Assembly: GCA_029215795.1 (NCBI GenBank)
Contig: JARDYH010000003.1
Span: 65,728,109-65,792,108, forward strand
Reading direction: 5' to 3'
Length of the DNA: 64,000 nucleotides
Source of the DNA: Anniella stebbinsi
Lineage: Eukaryota > Chordata > Lepidosauria > Squamata > Anniellidae
This document shows positions 1-11,737 of this stretch, one piece after another (positions within the stretch are counted from its first letter, which is position 1; each line of letters begins with the position of its first letter). The position numbers were made by a program, and so were the translations under genes. Below the pieces are notes generated by a model that made no database searches, was not told the DNA's origin, and was given only the letters and a program-made list of their open reading frames with translations.

Positions 1-1246
1 GCACAAAACCACACAATTAGTCACAGGGGGCTATAGAATAAGCATGTGGAACTAAGACGCTCCAAAGGAGAACAAGCTCTCTCATTATGAGGTCATTCCA
101 TGAAAGTTCTTAAACATAGCCAAAAGTAGAATACTTTCATGTATCACAGATCTGAAACCAAATGGTTTCAAAACTCAGGGTAATAGTGAACCCTGATTAG
201 CATTAGCCATGGCTAAGGTTGGAATTATATCCATTTAAGCTTTGCCCATGAATAAGGCCACCAGGGAAGTGCAGGTATATTCACACAAGACAAGGTGGGG
301 ACAAGGCAGGCATAATCCTACGTCCCACTTCCTTAACCACAATTAAGGAATCAGGAGTGTTAAGTATGCTCTCAGAGTATACATTTAATGCAAAGACCAA
401 AGTAGTCCAGTTTGATTGCTTAATTTACTCTTTTCTGTGACTTTTTTGTCTTCAGGTGTGCACAGTTCATATTCACACACAAGTTTTAAAAATTCATGTT
501 TTTGGATCATGTTTACCATATAGCTCTGTTCCTGAATCCCACTACTGTAACCAATGTCAACAGTATTCAAGGAAACCTGGACTCACTTCAAAGGCCTGTC
601 AGCTTAGTACAGAAGAAGAAGAAAAATCAACTACTCACTGTCTGCCTTGTGAGTATTTATCATTCTTTGGAAGTCTTTTCAAAAGACTGAAGTTGAGCTC
701 CTGTAGTGATTCACCCGCATTAAGAATTTCACACACACACATTGTCACAGATTCACAGCAGAGTTATGTTTAAAGACTCCAAATGTGCCCTTAAATTCTG
801 TTGTCACAACATAGCAAGTGGTTCATTTCATCAAATGGTGGTGAAAATGTTTTCATGATAATTGTTCCCATATCTAATGTTTGGGGTTTATATATCACAG
901 GTAGCTAGGATCACAATACCAAAACAAGACCAGGACTCTGAAGTCAGTGAAGCCAACAAAAATGCCTTAGAATTAGTGACTTGAGCACTACGGCACAGTT
1001 AAGGGGGGAAAGCCATGCCAATACAGTGCAGCAAAATACATGTCTACATATGTAACACTTCTTTACTAAAATGTTTTTGAACTGGATTCATTTTAAAATT
1101 CCTTTGCCCATCAAAACACAAAAACAAAAAGGCAATATTCAGCGTATAAAAACATTGATGATTTTAAAAAAGAGCAACCTTCCCCATGTACAAAAGAAAA
1201 CATGCACTGAGCAAGTAGTGCAGACCCAGAAAGAAAAGTACAATTC
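1..1246. other. No gene or repeat recognised
   Basis: AT-rich unique-looking DNA. Short open frames at 385-773 show no family signature. A short CA run lies near 730-742. Confidence 0.5.
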
Positions 1247-1705
1247 TTAGCTGTTCAAAGAATATCTCAAACACAAGGCAGTGACTGTTGTCTTATACAC
1301 AACAGCCTCGGTTTTTAAACACTTGTTTGTGGACAAATACAACTGGGGCGCAACCCTGTGGAGATAGTTGGCAGCCTCCAAAGTCGAATGCAGGGTGGCC
1401 AGAGCATGCAGCAAATCCTCTCCTCCTTGCTGCGGCCACCCTGCGTTTTCGCTCAACAGGCAATTTTGCCTGTCTAGCCACAGTGCTTCTGAGTGGGAGG
1501 CAAAGAGGCTGGGGCACACGTAGGAAGCTGCATGATGCAGTTCCCCCCCTCTGCCCCTTGGACTGTCCCCTTCTTCCCATCTCCACTCTCCATTTTCAAG
1601 CATGGAGACAGCTTGAGAACTGTGCCAGCTATGAGGGGAGCACCCTGGTTCCAACCTCAGATCCCAGAAACTGAACAATCCTATATTTCCTCAGATCCTG
1701 TATAG
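1247..1705. other. GC-richer block open on both strands, unassigned
   Basis: Frames of 143 codons (minus, 1247-1678) and 128 codons (plus, 1288-1674) overlap. Neither peptide resembles a family I know, and the base composition alone could explain the lack of stops. No paired splice sites of good quality were noticed. It could be an old repeat or an unrecognised exon. Confidence 0.3.
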
Positions 1706-1756
1706 AGGGCATAGGATTGCCCTCCCCACGTCTTTGAAACAATTAACTCCAGGATA

Positions 1757-1876
1757 AAGGTGCAATCTTATGCATGTTTAGACAGAAAAAAGCACTACAG
1801 CTCCCAGGATGTCTGGGGAATACTAAGAGTTGTAGTACCTTTTTCCTGTCTAAACATACATAGGATTACACCTTAA
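1757..1876. mobile_element. Palindromic MITE, family with GCAATCCTATGCATG ends
   Basis: The left arm AAGGTGCAATCTTATGCATG and the right arm ending ATAGGATTACACCTT are inverted copies, and the arms extend inward through TTTAGACAGAAAAAAG versus TTTTTCCTGTCTAAAC. The centre carries a second small inverted pair (CTACAGCTCCCA / AGAGTTGTAG). Relatives and fragments occur at 17426-17473, 31944-32036, 4928-5104 and 41125-41180. No transposase is present. Confidence 0.7.
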
Positions 1877-1879
1877 AAG

Positions 1880-3086
1880 ATGTATTTATCAATTATCCAA
1901 TCTTACCTATCATGGAGAGAGAAAAAGAAACCCCTGATTTATCTGCTCATACTAAGTGGCACATCTGCATTATTTATCCAAAAGTTATTACACAAAATGT
2001 TCATGTTACTGGCACACATTTAATCAATTCTTTATTACATGATACAAATTTGATTTCTTAAATTAAGATTTTCACTAGTAATCCAGTACCAAGGAAAAAA
2101 TTGATGTGCAACTTTAAAACAACAACAACTCTATGCTCTGTTGTTAAATGTAAATTACTCCAATTACATCTATGATCTTGTCATTAATGTGTATGCCATC
2201 TGATTTATCAGCAAGCTGATTTTTCAGGATTCTGGACACATAAATTCCTTCTGCAGATTCCAAATGATTGTCCTAGACATGAACATGCACATATTTAAAA
2301 GCAAGTCTTTCTTTAAGCATGACTAAATCCTGCAATGCATATCTAAATAAAATATACCATACTTTTCTGGCTGTCTAGTTCATTGGGATTTTAAAATAAA
2401 TCACACACAAAAGCCATGGCTCAAACTTCTAATACTTGCCAACTATTTCAGGTTATTTTAGTTTGTATGAAAATCTACAATGCTCCAATCTTAAATAATC
2501 TATTGGAGGTAGGTCATATTTTACAAAGACCAGGACTAGTATGCAGCTTTAAAAACAAACAACATATTCAAAATATGAAGCACTGGTTTGCTTCAGGAGT
2601 GTCTCTTAAAACACTCCTGCTTGTGTTTCTCTTAAAAATAAAAACTAATTGCATGTTTCATGATACACAGTAGTCTTATTCATAGGAGACTGAAACCATG
2701 AAATCCTTGAGGATCAGCCAAACACAACACAATATTTCTTATCCAGTTCATCTGTGTACATTTACCTATGTAAAATTACTTGTCACCACACTGGAGTATA
2801 GTCACATAAATGGTTCACGCATAGGTAATGTCACATGTTATGTTGCAGACAGGAGTATGCAAGTGTTTACCCACCATGCTGACAGAGGCGTCACTTGTAG
2901 AAATATATAAATAATGATCAAGAGTGGATCTTTGAAAAGTCATTTCCCCCCAAATAATGAGAAAGCGTAATTGTAGGAATAACAGGAATATAAGAACACA
3001 TCAAATACAACCAAAGCAAGACATTCTAAACTGCTCAAATGTTATTCTGGGGGAAAGCATCTAGTTTCGGACACTTGGTGGTGTGG
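1880..3086. other. No gene or repeat recognised
   Basis: AT-rich intronic DNA. Short open frames at 2416-2673 and 2698-2910 have no family signature. Confidence 0.5.
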
Positions 3087-3545
3087 TCACAGAATCATAG
3101 AATAGTAGAGTTGGAAGGGGCCTATAAGGCCATCGAGTCCAACCCCCTGCTCAATGCAGGAATCTTACTTTAAAGCATCTCTGGCAGATGGTTGTCCAGT
3201 TGCCTCTTGAATGCCTCTGATGTGGGAGAGCCCACTACCTCCCTAGGCAATTGGTTCCATTGTCGTATTGCTCTAATAGTCAGGAAGTTTTTCCTAATGT
3301 CCAGACGGAATCTGGCTTTCTATAACTTGAGCCCATTATTCTGTGCCCTGCATTCTGGTTGATCGAGAAGAGATCCTGGCCCTGGTCTGTGTGACAACCT
3401 TTCAAGTATTTGAAGAGTGCTATCATGTCTCCCATCAATCTTCTCTTCTCCAGGCTAAACATGCCTAGTTCTTTGAATCTCTCCTCTTAGGGCTTTGTTT
3501 CCAGACCCCTAATCATCCTCATTGCCCTCCTCTGAACACTTCTGC
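3087..3545 (-). mobile_element. CR1 LINE, 5'-truncated 3' end
   Basis: The left boundary CAGAATCATAGAATAG is the reverse of the ATTCTATGATT tail that ends CR1 elements, so the element reads on the minus strand. The minus frame at 3280-3462 gives [20 protein letters not shown], which is the C-terminal end of CR1 ORF2 (reverse transcriptase protein). In-frame stops and the missing 5' portion make it a dead fragment. Confidence 0.9.
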
Positions 3546-4219
3546 TCTCTGCTTTTGAAACACTAGACTGTGGCTTAACTGGAGGGTGGCTGCTGAAATG
3601 GAGAGCAACCTAATGTGGGAACGGCAATTGGACATTCACATTTTAATCCATTTCAACCTTTCATTATTTTTATCAGTTGCCACCATACATAATGAGTACA
3701 ACTCTCATACTGAAAGTGGAGCTACCAATGTATTTGTTAAAAACAAATGACATATATACACACACACACACACAACCTTTACACTGCATTGACTGTGCTG
3801 GTTACCTGGCTAGGTTGTCCTCCAACAATATTAAATCCCAGAGTATTGTTTTCTCTGTGTAGCATGATGTTTAAGAACTTAGGTTTTCCACCCTAGAAAA
3901 AAGATACAAACCATTTCTTATTAAAAAAAACAGTTAACACCCTACTGCAGCTTTTAAACTTAAGCCACTTAAAGCCCCAATTTGTAATCTCCAGGAGGAA
4001 ACCATATTATAAGCAATGGCCCTTTCAAATTTAATCCACATAAAGGATTTTCCATAGGTTAAGCAGTTCATCTATACCAGCTCAAACTTTCTCCATGCCA
4101 CCATCAGGAACAGAAACAACACACCAGGTTGTCCAGTCTCTAATATATAAAATTAAAACTTCTCATTGGGAAGAGCAGTTGAGAAAACAGCCCTAATAAA
4201 GCCAATGTGTTGAAGTTTC
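3546..4219. other. No gene; short CA microsatellite
   Basis: A (CA)n run of about 16 bases lies at 3757-3773. Nothing else recognised. Confidence 0.5.
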
Positions 4220-4450
4220 TTGTTGTTATTATTATTACATTTATATCCCACTTTTCCCCTTACTCAAGACGGTATACATGATCTTCCTACTCTCCACTGT
4301 ACCCTCACAATAACCCTATGAGGTAGGTTAGGCTGAGAGTCAGTGACTGGCCCAAAGTCACCCAGTGAGCTTTCCAGCTAAGTGGAGACTAGAACCCGGA
4401 ACTCCTGACTCCCAGTCCATCATTCTAACCACTACACCACACTGGCTCTT
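4220..4450 (-). mobile_element. tRNA-derived SINE with MIR-like core
   Basis: Read on the minus strand it starts CCAGTGTGGTGTAGTGGTTA, a tRNA A-box-type head. A B-box-like GGGTTCTAGTC, the CORE-like CTGGGTGACTTTGGGCC and CCTCATAGGGTTATTGTGAG follow, and it ends in a LINE-like tail (GGGATATAAATG) and an ATT/AAC simple tail. The core words are those shared by MIR and CORE-SINEs. Confidence 0.8.
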
Positions 4451-4797
4451 CTCCCTACTAGAACTCTGGCAGGACAGAGAAAAAGCACTCCTGAAGCAAA
4501 ATACTCTGATGAATTAGCATCGAATGAGATAAGTGGCAAAGAGATATTATTTTTTTCTCATTATCATTTAAAATCTTGGCTCCATATTCAGGACTTACAT
4601 GTGTATACTTGCAATTTTAAACCATGCGTTCTTAATGCCTGCTGGGATTGTAGAAACCACCAAGGATGACAGAAGTTGGAATTAGTCTGATTCACACAGA
4701 CTAAGTTAAAACTGCTCCTGAGTGTCTCACCATCTCCATACAGTATCCTTTTCTATCAGTGTAGTCAACACAAGACACCAACAATGTCTATAAAGAT

Positions 4798-4886
4798 GTG
4801 ATATTCAATAGTTCATTGGAATTAATGGATTTGCACTAGTGTGATATTCAATAGTTCACTGGAATTAATGGATTTGCACTAGTGTG
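4798..4886. repeat. Two-copy 43-bp tandem duplication
   Basis: The unit starting GTGATATTCAATAGTTCA repeats once with a single visible difference (CATTGG versus CACTGG), ending at GCACTAGTGTGA. Confidence 0.9.
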
Positions 4887-4927
4887 ACATGGCCTAACAG
4901 CCCAATGCTAGGCATGTTGACTCGAGG

Positions 4928-5104
4928 TAAGGCTGCAATCCAACAGCCACTTACCAAAAAGAAAGCCTCATTGAACTCAAAGGTTTACTTCTCAGTAGAC
5001 ATTTATAGGAATGCAGTGTAACGCTTCAATTCTAGACACCACTATGCAGAAGTCTAATTGTTTTGACCTTATGCCCAGGTAAATGTGCATAGGATTGCAG
5101 GCTA
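4928..5104. mobile_element. Degraded palindromic MITE fragments
   Basis: GGCTGCAATCCAACAGCC with CTCAGTAGACATTTATAGG at 4928-5018, then GTAAATGTGCATAGGATTGC at 5077-5104, are the ends of the GCAATCCTATGCA palindromic family, disrupted internally. Confidence 0.55.
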
Positions 5105-5154
5105 CGTCTTAATATTTTCAAAGGCATTTATTGACACTGTTCAGCGGACACACT

Positions 5155-5576
5155 AGCTTAGTTTGGATAACACTTTAGGCAATGTAGGGAGGAAGAGGCA
5201 ACGGACGGTACGTTATTTTTGGATTGCCCGCCACATTACATGTTGCCCTCCCCCCGTCGCACGGCTGAAAGTGGCGGCCTCATAATAAGCAACAGGGCTC
5301 CGAAAAACAATGGAGCAGCCCGTTGTTTTTCCCCGTTCCTTAATAACGTACCGTCAGTTGTGTGTGCATTGTGTGTCACATGACACAATAAGCAACACAA
5401 CTGATGGTTGCCTCTTCCCCCCTCTGTTGTTGTTATTATTATTATTATTATTATTATTAATTACACTTATATACCGCCCCATAGCCGAAGCTCTCTGGGC
5501 GGTTTACAAAAACTAAAAGATTGAACACTAAAAAGACAATACACAAAATTGCCTAAAGTGTCATCCAAACTAAGCC
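5155..5576. mobile_element. MITE with GGCTTAGTTTGGATGACAC ends, nested
   Basis: Terminal inverted repeats: AGCTTAGTTTGGATAACACT at 5155 and its counterpart GTCATCCAAACTAAGCC at 5576. The 3-bp direct repeat ACT flanks it (5152-5154, 5577-5579). Inside are an AACAACGGGCTGCTC-type palindrome and a nested L2 tail. A partial sister lies at 11304-11489. Confidence 0.75.
5426..5545 (-). mobile_element. L2-type LINE 3' tail inserted in the MITE
   Basis: An ATT run is followed by ATACCGCCCCATAGCCGAAG and CTCTGGGCGGTTTAC, the inverse of the L2 3' end seen at 27920-27970. It lies within the right terminal repeat of the surrounding MITE, so it arrived later. Edges are approximate. Confidence 0.75.
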
Positions 5577-5776
5577 ACTAAGTCACAGTGGTTAAGCATT
5601 TTGAGCTCAGCATTTTGAGCTAAACATTGTGGCTTGGCATGTCATGTGAACCATGACTTAGCATGCCATTCCTAACCAAGGTGGCTACATAACCATGGTT
5701 TAAACAAGCTCACTAACCATTTTCTGCAAAAGGATTAGCAGCCTAACTATGGCTTAGTGTGTTGTCTGAACAGGTC

Positions 5777-6185
5777 CAATCTAAACCGTGCATAGAATAT
5801 AGAATACTAGGAAATGGGTCCAGAGTCTTCCCATTGCCATTTTAGACTAGTTTGTAAGTTTTACAACAAAATGAAGATTTCCAAAAATCTTTCAGCAAAC
5901 TGAAACTCAAACTACAAGACCAATTTCTGCAACTTGGTTATGTTCAATAACATTTTTGTTTTTAATTTAAATGCTTAGTTTAATTTAAAGAAACACTATT
6001 TTATTCCCCCTCCCCAAAAAAAATATCCCGGCATAACTTCTAAACTGTGCATGGAATATGGAGCTATCAGAGGCAGGAGAGAATACAACAATCTAATTTA
6101 GCAAGCCAAATTATTATTTTGCCTTCCTCGCTGATAAAACAGGGGTCCAAGAAGTACAACCCTTAAGTATATAAGTTGTTGTTGT
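5777..6185. other. No gene or repeat recognised
   Basis: AT-rich intronic DNA. Confidence 0.5.
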
Positions 6186-7045
6186 AGTTTCGAGATGGAA
6201 GATGAACAGATGAAAGACTGAATGATAAAATGGGCACAAAATTTTGGGTATAGTATAACAATGGATCAATGGGAAAACATGTGGTTGAAAGATTTAAAAT
6301 TCACATTAAGTACTAGACTTAAAGAGAACTTTTACAAGATGATGTATAGATGGTATATGTCTCCATCGAAATTAGCTAAAATGTATAAGGGGGCCTTGGG
6401 ATCTTGTTAGAAATGCGAAGAGAAAGAGGGAACCTTTTATCATGTATGGTGGACTTGCAAAAGAGCAAAAGTTTCTGGGTACAAATTTATTCCCTGATGC
6501 AGAAGATATTAAAGATCAATATACAATTGAAACCGGAATACTTTCTCTTGGGATTAATGGATGATGAGACGAGAAACAACTGTGGAACTTTAGTTTCATA
6601 TATGGCGGCGGCGCCGAGACTGTTATATGCACAAAACTGAAAAAACACAACAATAACTACAATGGATGAACGGATTTTGAAACTATTGGAGATGGCACAG
6701 ATGGCGAAACTTACGTCAATAATTAGAGAAAAGTCAACAGCCAGATTTAGAAATGAATGGAAACCCCTTATAGATTATGTGACAGGGCAAGAGAAAAATG
6801 ATTGTTCATCTGCAGATTCGACGAATTAGAAAGGGTTAAAAATAGAGAGAGAGGAAAATGTGGAATGCGTATAGCATTGTTATACAGTTTAGCGATAAGA
6901 AAATTTGATTATATGCCTTTGCTGGGGAGAAGAGTGAAACCCACTGTAAATCTGTTGATCATCCTCTTTTAGTGTGTTGTTTCTGATGTTTTATGTATTG
7001 TGTTTTAATTGTTTTTTATTTGTGAAAACAGAATAAAAATTTTGA
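6186..7045 (+). mobile_element. L1 LINE, ORF2 C-terminal end and 3' UTR
   Basis: Frames at 6222-6410 and 6404-6640 give LKFTLSTRLKENFYKMMYRW, SPSKLAKMY, then FYHVWWTCKRAKVFW across a frame change. This is the HMWWTC-type zinc-knuckle end of L1 ORF2. NEWKPLIDYV follows near 6758-6778. The tail passes through a TTTTAATTG-rich UTR to an A-rich end near 7045. Frameshifts and 5' truncation show it is inactive. Confidence 0.88.
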
Positions 7046-7117
7046 ACAACAGAAAAGGAGAAATACAACCGTTGCAAAGGAAAAAGGGAATACACTTTAA
7101 TTACCTTCCATGTGTTG

Positions 7118-7275
7118 CTCAAATAGAAGCAAATGAAGCTGCCTTCTACTGTCAGATCATTGGTCCAGCCTGGTGCACTCTACTTAAACTAATAGGAGCA
7201 GTCCAAGGCTTCAGGCCTTTCCAAGCCCTACAGTTTGAGATCTTTAACTGGAGATACCAAGAACTGAACCTGAGC
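7118..7275 (-). mobile_element. Decayed tRNA-Ala-headed SINE
   Basis: AAGCTGCCTTCTACTGTCAG, ATTGGTCCAGCC, the AGATACCAAGAACTGAACC stretch and the order of the words match the SINE at 49455-49622, with heavy divergence. The tRNA-like head lies at the right, so it reads on the minus strand. Confidence 0.6.
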
Positions 7276-7852
7276 AAATTAGGTACATTAGCAATGAGAT
7301 ATAACATCCCCCAGCATTTAAAGATGGGTATGATTGGTTTTAAATGCACTAACAGGATTGTAAAGGTATCATATTAAAGCACAGTACATTTAAGTTTTAA
7401 CAATGCTTTAAGTTATTTAACGATTGCTTGACTCCAAATGACACTTCCATCACTACCTTTGTTGTCTTTCCATACATTTCTCTGAATCAGTATGTACAGT
7501 GACACCTATTGGCAGAACTTAGAAATTACAGGCAGTCAAGTATAGCGGGGATAAAGGTGACACAAAGCATCACTTTCAAATCCATGACTGATTGTGCTAG
7601 GTTAGTAGATCAATAACACCATAACTGTTTCTCTGAATGTTCATCTCCAATAAACTTTGTTGCTTTATATGTTACACAGAATAAGGCAGAATTATATCTG
7701 CTAATGATGTAATGTTAGTACTTAAATACACATCTTTTAAATACGTGTTTGATACAGGTAATAATACTACTTAACATTGTGTTAGTGCTTTCAAGTCTTC
7801 AAAGTGCTTCACGTGTAAACTTTACAACAAGTCTATAAGATAAATTAGTACT
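7276..7852. other. No gene or repeat recognised
   Basis: AT-rich intronic DNA. Confidence 0.5.
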
Positions 7853-7860
7853 GTTGCCCA

Positions 7861-8574
7861 TAGATATGTGAAGACCTGGGGAAAAAACAGAAAATTCGGG
7901 GGGGGGGGATGTTTTTTTCCCAAAGCCCTTTTTGTTTTCCAAAATAATTTTTAAAAATGAAGAAAAAATGGATTATGGAATGTTTTATTTTAGCACGCTG
8001 AATAAAATGTTACAGACAAGGTGTTCATATATTTATTTTTACAAATGATTTCTAAAAACTTTTTATGGGAATGGGTGCTTTGTGTCTGCTTGACGCTGTG
8101 GAGGACTGGCGGAGACATAAATATTTTTCTTTGTTACTAATGCTGATGGTTTCTTCTGGGGATATATATATATATATATATAGGGTTTTTTGCCTGTTCC
8201 TCACAGACTGACAAACCCAAAGATGTTCCTTACAGTTCAAGCATTTCTTACAGTTCAGGCATTCCTTGCAGTTAAGGAGCTTGTAGTTCCATTTGTTACC
8301 AAAACAAAGTAAAAATTTTAAAAAGTAAATTTAATTTGTAATAATTGTTTGAATACACTGTACTTTTAATATACCAAATGTGATTTTATGCCAAACCAAC
8401 TTGTATATAATTATATTTTACGCTCCTAAAGTAACAAAATGATTTTCAATCTGTAAAAACTGCTAATATTGCATTTTTTCAATTTTTCTGAAAATTTCCA
8501 CTTTTTCCCCAAAAAACTGGAAAAAAACATTTTTCCCCCTGTGGCTTCAAAATTTCCAGAATTTTACATCTCTA
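7861..8574. mobile_element. Non-autonomous hAT-like element with perfect 8-bp TSD
   Basis: GTTGCCCA flanks both sides (7853-7860 and 8575-8582). Inside, the left end TAGATATGTGAAG and the right end (reversed) TAGAGATGTAAAATTC are imperfect inverted repeats, followed by CTGGGGAAAAAAC-type subterminal runs on both sides. Eight-bp duplications and TAG/CAG ends are typical of hAT transposons. No transposase frame is present. An (AT)n tract lies at about 8161-8182 and a G run near 7901. Confidence 0.85.
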
Positions 8575-8582
8575 GTTGCCCA

Positions 8583-9602
8583 TACTGCTACCTAATGAGT
8601 TTATGGCAAAATTAGAATGAGGGAATACCTAATCCTTACCCTGCCTTATTCACTATGGCATACCAGGTCATTTAAATAAGCCACATACTCAAAATCCAGT
8701 AGGGGGCATTCCCAAACTTTTTGAGCTATTAGGCACTTTTGGAATTTTGAGGAACATGTCAGGGGTGTTGTCACAAAATGGTTTCCATGGGGGTGCAGCC
8801 AGTAACAAAACACCTGTTTCACAGAAAAGCGAACCGGTGATACTAAAAGAATGGTAACTTGTCCAAGAACCTGAATATGTGATAGAGGTAAGGGGTTTGA
8901 GTCCCAAACCACAAACCCACTCTTTTAAACCCAGAGTCCTCTCTCTCAATCCGAATTTCCCCCACATTTTTACCTCACACTTCCAGCACACAAGAACCAT
9001 GTACCTCATTTCCCTATGGATCACAGTACCTCCCAATCACACTTTTTTCTTTCTGGACCCTCCAAGTTCTTCCCAAGTGCCTTTCCCTGTCTCCCAAATC
9101 TACCGAGCAGCAGCTTTTTTTTCAACAGACATTTAGCAGGTGACTGGAAAGCAGCAGAGCCGTACCCTCAAACTGCCCCCCTCTACCTTTCCTTTCTGAA
9201 GAATGTACTGGGCTTACACAGCACCCAGAGGCATTCTGCGCAAGTGAAAGAGGAGAGCAAGGAAGATGGAGGCCAGTGCTCTGCTTCTTTCTAGCCATGT
9301 TAATCTGTTAATTTTATTTATTTTCATCAGAAGGGACAAGGGGCCTCAGAAGGTACCAAACAACATGTCTGGTGGTATGATGGCACCCACAGGAACCATG
9401 TTACTTACCCAGCAAAATGGTGTCTTGCAGGATATACGTGTATAAGGGTAAAATTTTCCCACTATATTATATGAAACAATCCTTTGCCTATTGCTTTTCT
9501 CAACAACAGCAACAAACAGTTAAAAGAACCAAATCACGCAAGCCAGTCAAACTGGTGATATGATTTTTGGATTCTCTGGCATTGTATTTCTTTATCTTGG
9601 TA
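8583..9602. other. No gene or repeat recognised
   Basis: Overlapping short frames at 8646-9036 (minus) and 8879-9294 (plus) have no known signature. Confidence 0.45.
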
Positions 9603-9848
9603 ACACAAATTGAGAGTTAGTGAAGAATAGGCAAGTAATATGAAGCCACCATGGCTGAATTTCCCCACAATGCTTCTCATGGTCACACAAATTGAGAGTT
9701 AGTGAAGAATAGGCAAGTAATATGAAGCCACCATGGCTGAATTTCCCCACAATGCTTCTCATGGTCACACAAATTGAGAGTTAGTGAAGAATAGGCATGT
9801 AATATGAAGCCACCATGGCTGAATTTCCCCACACATGCTTCTCATCAG
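9603..9848. repeat. Three-copy 82-bp tandem repeat
   Basis: Units begin ACACAAATTGAGAGTTAGTG at 9603, 9685 and 9767 and end in CTTCTCATGGTC. Copies 1 and 2 look identical. Copy 3 differs at a few bases (GGCATGTAA; an extra base in CCCACACATGC). The near-identity suggests a recent expansion. Confidence 0.93.
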
Positions 9849-10145
9849 GGTGGTGGCCTCCATTTTGAATATTCAGGGTACTGCGGGAACACGCCATAGT
9901 TTGTTATCTGTGAACCCAGCAAGGGTGGGTGGCCGGTTGGTGAGGTTGACAAGCCACCCACAATCCTAAAACAGCCCACAGGTTCTGGGTGGCTTGTCAA
10001 CCACCCCAACAACACATCCTTGCCAAGTTCATGTGTAATGAGAAGCCATGGTAGGGGGGCTTGGATCAGCAACCTGGCACCCATGGGCAGCACAACCCAG
10101 TGTAGCAAATAAGCCATGGTGAGTTGCAGTGATTGTGTGAACCAG
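9849..10145. mobile_element. Probable palindromic MITE, boundaries unclear
   Basis: Internal inverted words (GACAAGCCACCCAC / GGGTGGCTTGTC) centre near 9965, and the right side ends GATTGTGTGAACCAGG, resembling the TGTTCAGA-type MITE ends found elsewhere here. I could not fix both termini. Confidence 0.4.
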
Positions 10146-11303
10146 GTCAGTGTGGTTAAGAGTATGAGAGCTATTTGTTTCCTATTCAGATTTAAGATTA
10201 ATCATAAATTCACAGTTTTTCATTTAGCAAGGCACTCTCTTTCCTCCACCTCCACTACCCACTATTATGTGGAGAAAATAATACTAACCACACTGAGTGG
10301 GTGTGAAAAATTATGGATAAAATGTATGTGAGCACTTAAAGTATTTATACAGTGCTTTTTCTATAGTTCTGCATCAAGAATCTGTAATCTAACTAATTGC
10401 CAGGGTTGTATTCTGTTTTCATTGCTTGATTATTATTATTATTATTATTAACTCTGCTTTAATTTGCGATACTTCAGGTGCTTCCTTATGACAATCAATG
10501 ATGCTGATAAATCATGAAAAAAAAGAAAACATTTTTTTAAAAAAAAACAGCACTAAAGTATGTTCTTGTTTTGAATCAATGCTCTTGCTAGAGGTTCTAT
10601 GAATATCACAGAATTGCCAGAAGCACTTTCAATAATTTGCAAGCTCTGTCAAAGCACCATCTTGTTGAGCTTTTAGGAAATAAGGTGGTATAAAAGTGTT
10701 AATAATAAATTAAATACATACATGAAATGACGGTTCAATTGTGTTCAATACAGGTGTCAAAAATATATAGCTTTTGACCATCCTACACCTTGTGATTGAT
10801 AGGGCAGTGTACTAGTTCTGAAAAGAGCAAAGCTGTTCAAATCCTTTCTGTTGGTTGTTTCTTTCCCACAGTAGGAAGTGATGTATAAAACTCTCCTGCG
10901 GAGTTTAGATTTCACTAAATCACTTCTGAGTATAAGGGTTTCCCAAGAATCTTTCATACATGGAAATAAAGTGAGTAAAGACAAGATGAACTTAAGAAAG
11001 AGTTCTATGCAAAACAATCTCATTCAAAAGGGCTTGTCTCTATAATCAAAAGTCAATGATACAATTTCAATCCAGAAGTCAAGCTATTGGGCCTGACGAA
11101 AGATAAAAATCAAATCGTACAAGTGATGATATAGCCATATGCCCACTTACTTGACAGCAATTACAAATGTGGAAAGCATACTTACTTTGAACAATGCAAC
11201 TTTGATCTGTGTAAACTCCATCAGATCAGACTGCTATAACAAATTATATTGTTCATCTTACCAAAAGCCATCTATAGGTCTCTGTAGTAGCATTTTACTG
11301 GCC
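10146..11303. other. No gene; short simple repeats
   Basis: An ATT run lies at about 10430-10450 and an A-rich patch near 10515-10550. Nothing else recognised. Confidence 0.5.
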
Positions 11304-11489
11304 TCATAATAAGCAATGGGGCTCCAAAAAACAACAGAGCAGCCTGTTGTTTTTCCCCGTTGCTTAATAACATACCATCAGTTGTGTGTGTGTTGTGTGT
11401 CACCTGACACACAACACAATAAGCAACACAACTGACGGTTGCCTCTTCCCCACTCCGTTGTCTAAAGTGTCGTCCGAACTAAGCCTCAG
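11304..11489. mobile_element. Partial copy of the GGCTTAG-type MITE
   Basis: CATAATAAGCAATGGGGCTCC through CAACACAACTGACGGTTGCC to GTCGTCCGAACTAAGCC matches the right half of the element at 5155-5576 closely, without its L2 insert. The left half is missing. Confidence 0.8.
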
Positions 11490-11737
11490 TCATGCTTAAG
11501 AGTAGATAGGACGAAATTGGGCTTTAAAGCAGTCATGATTGACTTGCCCCATTGAAATCAATGAGTCTTCTCTAAACATGACTAAGATTGGATTCAACCC
11601 ACTGAACTGCAGACTACAGAGAAAGAAATATGCAGTTCCTTGACACTTAACAGAATTCCCTGAAGATGCTACTCAGATGTTTACCTTCCCCTTACTTTAA
11701 AAACCAAGAGGAGGAGAGCATCCACTTAGGTCAAAAA

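Larger units (their letters stand above)
5133..5776. mobile_element. MITE of the TGTTCAGATGAC type, split by a second MITE
   Basis: The left end GACACTGTTCAGCGGACAC (5133) and right end GTTGTCTGAACAGGTC (ending 5776) are inverted versions of each other and match the intact sister copy at 21139-21337. The middle is interrupted by the element at 5155-5576. Removing that insert restores the sister layout. Confidence 0.75.
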
